From CATQHL01 sp965204655 (lineage in GTDB: Bacteria; Actinomycetota; Acidimicrobiia; Acidimicrobiales; CATQHL01), in NCBI GenBank assembly GCA_965204655.1, contig OZ241998.1:1736001-1800000 (forward strand): DNA of 64,000 nucleotides. Reading direction: 5' to 3'. The notes below the pieces were generated by a model. The model was not told the DNA's origin. It saw only the letters and a list, made by a program, of their open reading frames with translations, and ran no database searches. Within the stretch, counting starts at the first letter, position 1. Every line of letters starts with the position of its first letter. The translations under genes and the position numbers were made by a program. This document shows positions 61,188 to 64,000 of this stretch, one piece after another.

Positions 61188-62243
61188 TCAAGGCGCTAGC
61201 GGCCTCCCGAAAGGCCTCTCTTCCCGCCAAGACTTCAGAAAGCTCTCCGCTAGATAGCAGCCTCCCATTACCGCTCCTTCTTGATGGGAGACGATTTCAT
61301 GCACCAGGGCTTTGATCCTGTCCATCGCAGCCGACTTCACGGCTTTTTCCGTGATGGTTTCGTTGGCTAAGCCGGCTAGTTCATCGGGCCAAGCCGCGAA
61401 CAGAGGTCCGCCTAGACAGGCAAAGTCTGGAAGGACGACAGCCCCTGCGGCTTGCAGCACGACCAACGCCCTTGTGGAGAACGGAATGGGGTGCAGAGAA
61501 GCTACTGCCTTGACGTTTAGTTTGGCCGCTTTCGTGTGGTTCAATACGCCCATTCTTGAGCCCAAAAAAATCACATCGGCGGGTAACTCCAGGACGTCTT
61601 TGACGTTGCTGCCGTTTAGGTGAGGCGGGAAATCCTCTCCGTGCTGTTTCCAGAGTTCGCGGACGGCTGCGAACTCCAAACCTTTGGAGTTTGAGCAAAC
61701 CCCTGCGGGGGTAGCTATGCCCACAACCGCCGCTCCGGCTGCCCCTGCAGTTTCCGCCGCTGCTATTGCGCACGCCCCTCCACCCTCGATGACCACGCGC
61801 ATGCCGTCTAGCCCCCCTAGAGCGGCTTCGGCAGCCGCTGCTGCCCCCTCTCCTAGAAGTCGGTCGCTCAGGCTCATTCCGTCGGCGTCGCTTAGTCGGA
61901 TCGGGTGGCGCGGATCTTTTGCGGCCAGCGGCTCAAGATCAACGAGATTCACTCCCTTGCCAGGATCGGGGAGAAAAGCGCCTTCTTCTACAAACGAAGC
62001 GCACTCCTCTGTGAATGCTTTCAGAGCCGTGGTGCGGTCTTCGGGTTTTGCGTTGATGGCCGCTGAGGCTCCAGAGCATTTGAGTCCGAAAGCAGCGAAA
62101 GTGTAAGTAGCCGAGCGGGCCAACTCCTTAGCCCCGCTAGGGAGGATCTTGGGAGCTAGGCGCACCAATCCAGATGCGAGTTTGGCGTCGGGAAAATCCA
62201 CCGTTATGAACCCCGACCCGTCGAGGATGCGGTGGGTTTTCAT
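61188..62243 (-). CDS. Glu/Leu/Phe/Val dehydrogenase-like protein, divergent
   Basis: 351 residues, the size of leucine or valine dehydrogenases. The C-terminal half follows that family: SLSDRLLGEGAAAAAEAALGGLDGMRVVIEGGG, then VLELPADVIFLGSRMGVLNHTKAAKLNVKAVASLHPIPFSTRAL and a VVLPDFACLGGPLFA segment. The nucleotide loop GGGACA departs from GxGxxG, and the N-terminal half shows only faint traces of the substrate Lys region (LKCSG). It may use another substrate or be inactive. Downstream of the xse genes, upstream of the two tRNAs. Confidence 0.75.
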   Translation of the reverse strand: MKTHRILDGSGFITVDFPDAKLASGLVRLAPKILPSGAKELARSATYTFAAFGLKCSGASAAINAKPEDRTTALKAFTEECASFVEEGAFLPDPGKGVNLVDLEPLAAKDPRHPIRLSDADGMSLSDRLLGEGAAAAAEAALGGLDGMRVVIEGGGACAIAAAETAGAAGAAVVGIATPAGVCSNSKGLEFAAVRELWKQHGEDFPPHLNGSNVKDVLELPADVIFLGSRMGVLNHTKAAKLNVKAVASLHPIPFSTRALVVLQAAGAVVLPDFACLGGPLFAAWPDELAGLANETITEKAVKSAAMDRIKALVHEIVSHQEGAVMGGCYLAESFLKSWREERPFGRPLAP

Positions 62244-62294
62244 GGGGTCTTCGCCGCTGCTGCCTCGCTGCGCGTCGGTTTTTTGGCTTGCCCG

Positions 62295-62618
62295 TCAGCC
62301 ATTTTCCTCCTCTGGGGGGGTTTCCTGACCGTGGTTCTCGCTGTCTTCGCCCCCTGCTCTTTCAGCGGCTGCTGTCAAGTCGGATTCCAAATTGGAGACG
62401 ATCTGATTCACTTGTATCTCGGTGTGGTAAAGGCGGTCTTGACAGAATTTCAGAAGTTCTTCCGCCCGCTTCACCTTTCGAGTCAGGTCGTCCACGTCCA
62501 CTTCGTCCTTTTCCAAATTTGCCAGTATTGATTCCAACTCCTGTACGGCGGCGTCGTAGCTGTCGGCGTCGGACGCAGCAGCAGCGTCGTTTTCTTCGGA
62601 GGCGAATGGATTTGTCAT
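62295..62618 (-). CDS. xseB: Exodeoxyribonuclease VII small subunit
   Basis: 107 residues from ATG 62618, which overlaps the xseA stop (ATGA). The core, SYDAAVQELESILANLEKDEVDVDDLTRKVKRAEELLKFCQDRL, is the family helical hairpin. Acidic N- and C-terminal tails extend it beyond the usual 80 residues. Forms the multi-subunit nuclease with XseA. Confidence 0.94.
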   Translation of the reverse strand: MTNPFASEENDAAAASDADSYDAAVQELESILANLEKDEVDVDDLTRKVKRAEELLKFCQDRLYHTEIQVNQIVSNLESDLTAAAERAGGEDSENHGQETPPEEENG

Positions 62619-64000
62619 TGCCAGTGTTTCTCCGCTATTGAGTCTTCGGGCGGTGAATTGCAAGGAAGCAATTCTGTTACTTTGCATTTGATTTTTCCGT
62701 CCAGCAACTGAGCACTGACGCTACTGCCTGCCTCCGTGTCGCCAACCGAGCGCAGAAGCCGTCCCTGTTCGGTGCTGAGCGTCGTCCACCCCCTTTTCAT
62801 CATCCGCTGCGGATCATGGATTTGTGTTCGCTGCTTGAGGCTTCTCAACTGCTGCCTTGCGGTTTTGAGAGTCCCTGCTGCTTCCGAGCAGGTTCGGCTG
62901 GCAAACATCTGAAGTTCCCAGCGCCGCACCTCCAGTCGAAAGCGCGTCCTTTCTCTCAGAAGTTCGCTCTGACGTTCTAGGGCGAAACGAGAACTACGGA
63001 GGCGGCTTTTTGACGCCCGAATTATTAGGTCTGCTGCGGTGAGCAGCTGCCCCCGGGCTTTCCCCACGGTTTTGATGCCCGCTTGGGCTGTTCGATTGCC
63101 GGCTGCCGCCAGCCGATGACGTTCCTTGTCTAGCCCGGTCGCCGCCGCTGCGCATATGTCCCATTTGAGTTGCATCGTCGTTTGGCGAAAACTTTCGACC
63201 CGATCCACAAACTCAACGGCGCAGGCGGTGGGAGTTTTGAAGCTTGAATGAGCCACCGTGTCAACCACCGAGTTGTCTGTCTCGTGTCCTATGCCTGTCA
63301 GAACAGGGACGCCGCATCGGGCGACGGCATAGGCCGCCTCACGACTGTCAAATGCTGACAGATCGGTGCGGCTGCCGCCGCCGCGTACCAGGGCGATGGC
63401 ATCCACGCCTTTGCTTTCCAGTGCGGCGAGCGCGGCGGCAATCTCAAGCTCGCTTCCGAAGCCTTGGACGGGCGTCCGGGCGAAGAGGATTTGCCAGCCC
63501 ATTCCGCTGCGCTCTAGTTCGCTGCAAAAGTCGGCATAAGCAGCGCTATTAGGACTGCTCACCAGGCCGATTCTCAACGGACGGACGGGCATCGGGAGCT
63601 TTTTGTTGCGATCCAGCAGGTTCTCCTTGAAGAGGTCGGCGAGCAGCATGTCGCGGTCTGCTGAGAGTTTTTCCAACGTGTAGTTGGGATCGATGTCGTG
63701 CATGTGCAGGCTCAGTTGCCCGCCGCGTATCCAAAATTCCACGGACGCCTTGATACGAACTTCTACGCCGTCGGTCATGTGCCCGCGCGCCGACGGGCCG
63801 AGGACACGATTGACGTTCTTTCGGTAGCTGTCGAACAGCGCCACGCGCAGAGACGCCTTCGGAACTTCCCCCGCCGGAGTTGGCTCAACTAGGTTGAAGT
63901 AGACGTGGTTTGCGTTGGAGCGGCTCAGGTCGCGGATTTGACCTCTAATCCACACATCCTCGCGAAACGCCATCCCTAGGACGTCTTTTAGTTCCCACGC
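62615..64000 (-). CDS. xseA: Exodeoxyribonuclease VII large subunit, 5' end beyond the window
   Basis: At least 461 residues. The frame stays open through the right edge: residues AWELKDVLG precede the internal ATG at 63973 and fit the XseA N-terminus, so the true start lies outside. OB-fold part FREDVWIRGQIRDLSRSNANHVYFNL; catalytic part GLVSSPNSAAYADF, GVDAIALVRGGGSRTDLSAFD, PVLTGIGHETDNSVVDTVAHSSFKTPTACAVEF; then a long coiled coil. Degrades single-stranded DNA from both ends. Confidence 0.95.
   Translation of the reverse strand, partial: AWELKDVLGMAFREDVWIRGQIRDLSRSNANHVYFNLVEPTPAGEVPKASLRVALFDSYRKNVNRVLGPSARGHMTDGVEVRIKASVEFWIRGGQLSLHMHDIDPNYTLEKLSADRDMLLADLFKENLLDRNKKLPMPVRPLRIGLVSSPNSAAYADFCSELERSGMGWQILFARTPVQGFGSELEIAAALAALESKGVDAIALVRGGGSRTDLSAFDSREAAYAVARCGVPVLTGIGHETDNSVVDTVAHSSFKTPTACAVEFVDRVESFRQTTMQLKWDICAAAATGLDKERHRLAAAGNRTAQAGIKTVGKARGQLLTAADLIIRASKSRLRSSRFALERQSELLRERTRFRLEVRRWELQMFASRTCSEAAGTLKTARQQLRSLKQRTQIHDPQRMMKRGWTTLSTEQGRLLRSVGDTEAGSSVSAQLLDGKIKCKVTELLPCNSPPEDSIAEKHWQ

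Overview
The window reads as a replication-origin neighbourhood of a member of the Actinomycetota, probably a deep-branching lineage such as Acidimicrobiia. The evidence is the order of the conserved blocks. dnaA, dnaN, recF, a DUF721 gene, gyrB and gyrA lie on the minus strand, opposite rpmH, rnpA, yidD, yidC, jag, rsmG, parA and parB on the plus strand. After these come an amidase-like gene, trxA, trxB, a pseudokinase and pcnA, which is the order seen around the Mycobacterium origin. An mshA-type (mycothiol) glycosyltransferase and a DUF5318 gene also fit. The class-level assignment is inference. The DNA is GC-rich except for one AT-richer island at about 5.2-11.4 kb.

Layout: 1-2495 (minus) is a quinol-oxidising membrane complex: cytochrome b split into b6-like and subunit IV-like proteins, a two-cluster ferredoxin and a four-helix membrane protein. 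Facing away from it (2948-5022) are a membrane-anchored cytochrome c and a MenJ-like menaquinone/geranylgeranyl reductase. 5187-11364 is a tandem array of four paralogous lipoproteins. 11506-16999 is a heme operon (hemA-hemC-hemD-hemB-hemL). 17149-19760 holds a membrane protein, a 29-residue membrane peptide, a SAM hydroxide adenosyltransferase and proC. 19961-24043 holds mshA, a MoaD/ThiS protein, a histidine phosphatase, tRNA-Lys, a lipoprotein, a small protein and dut. 24175-27706 is orn, a metallo-beta-lactamase-fold enzyme, a TlpA-like thioredoxin and ccdA. 27746-29507 is serS with a Tad-like protein.

29516-44365 is the replication and segregation core, with an oriC candidate between dnaN and dnaA and a perfect parS site upstream of parA. 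44493-52915 holds envelope and redox genes (amidase-like protein, thioredoxin system, pseudokinase, DegV), a histone-deacetylase-family protein, pcnA and DUF5318. 52923-59725 holds a sulfurtransferase, enoyl-CoA hydratase, dnaB, ssb, rplI, rpsR, rpsF and panB. 60030-64000 holds a YceI-like protein, tRNA-Gly, tRNA-Ala, a Glu/Leu-dehydrogenase-like protein and xseB/xseA, the last cut by the window edge.

The most unusual points are: (1) the four-lipoprotein array, built on a repeated Cys-x7-Trp-x4-6-Trp-x-Cys unit; (2) a b6-type complex with no visible Rieske protein, an APWY in place of PEWY and a dicluster ferredoxin; (3) several genes with no ATG, GTG or TTG that could give a complete protein, four of which appear to start at CTG (menJ-like, the SAM hydrolase, recF, rnpA) and one at ATA (amidase-like); (4) a single-base frameshift in rsmG; (5) a free-standing pseudokinase and a degenerate amidase where mycobacteria carry the MviN fusion and CwlM.
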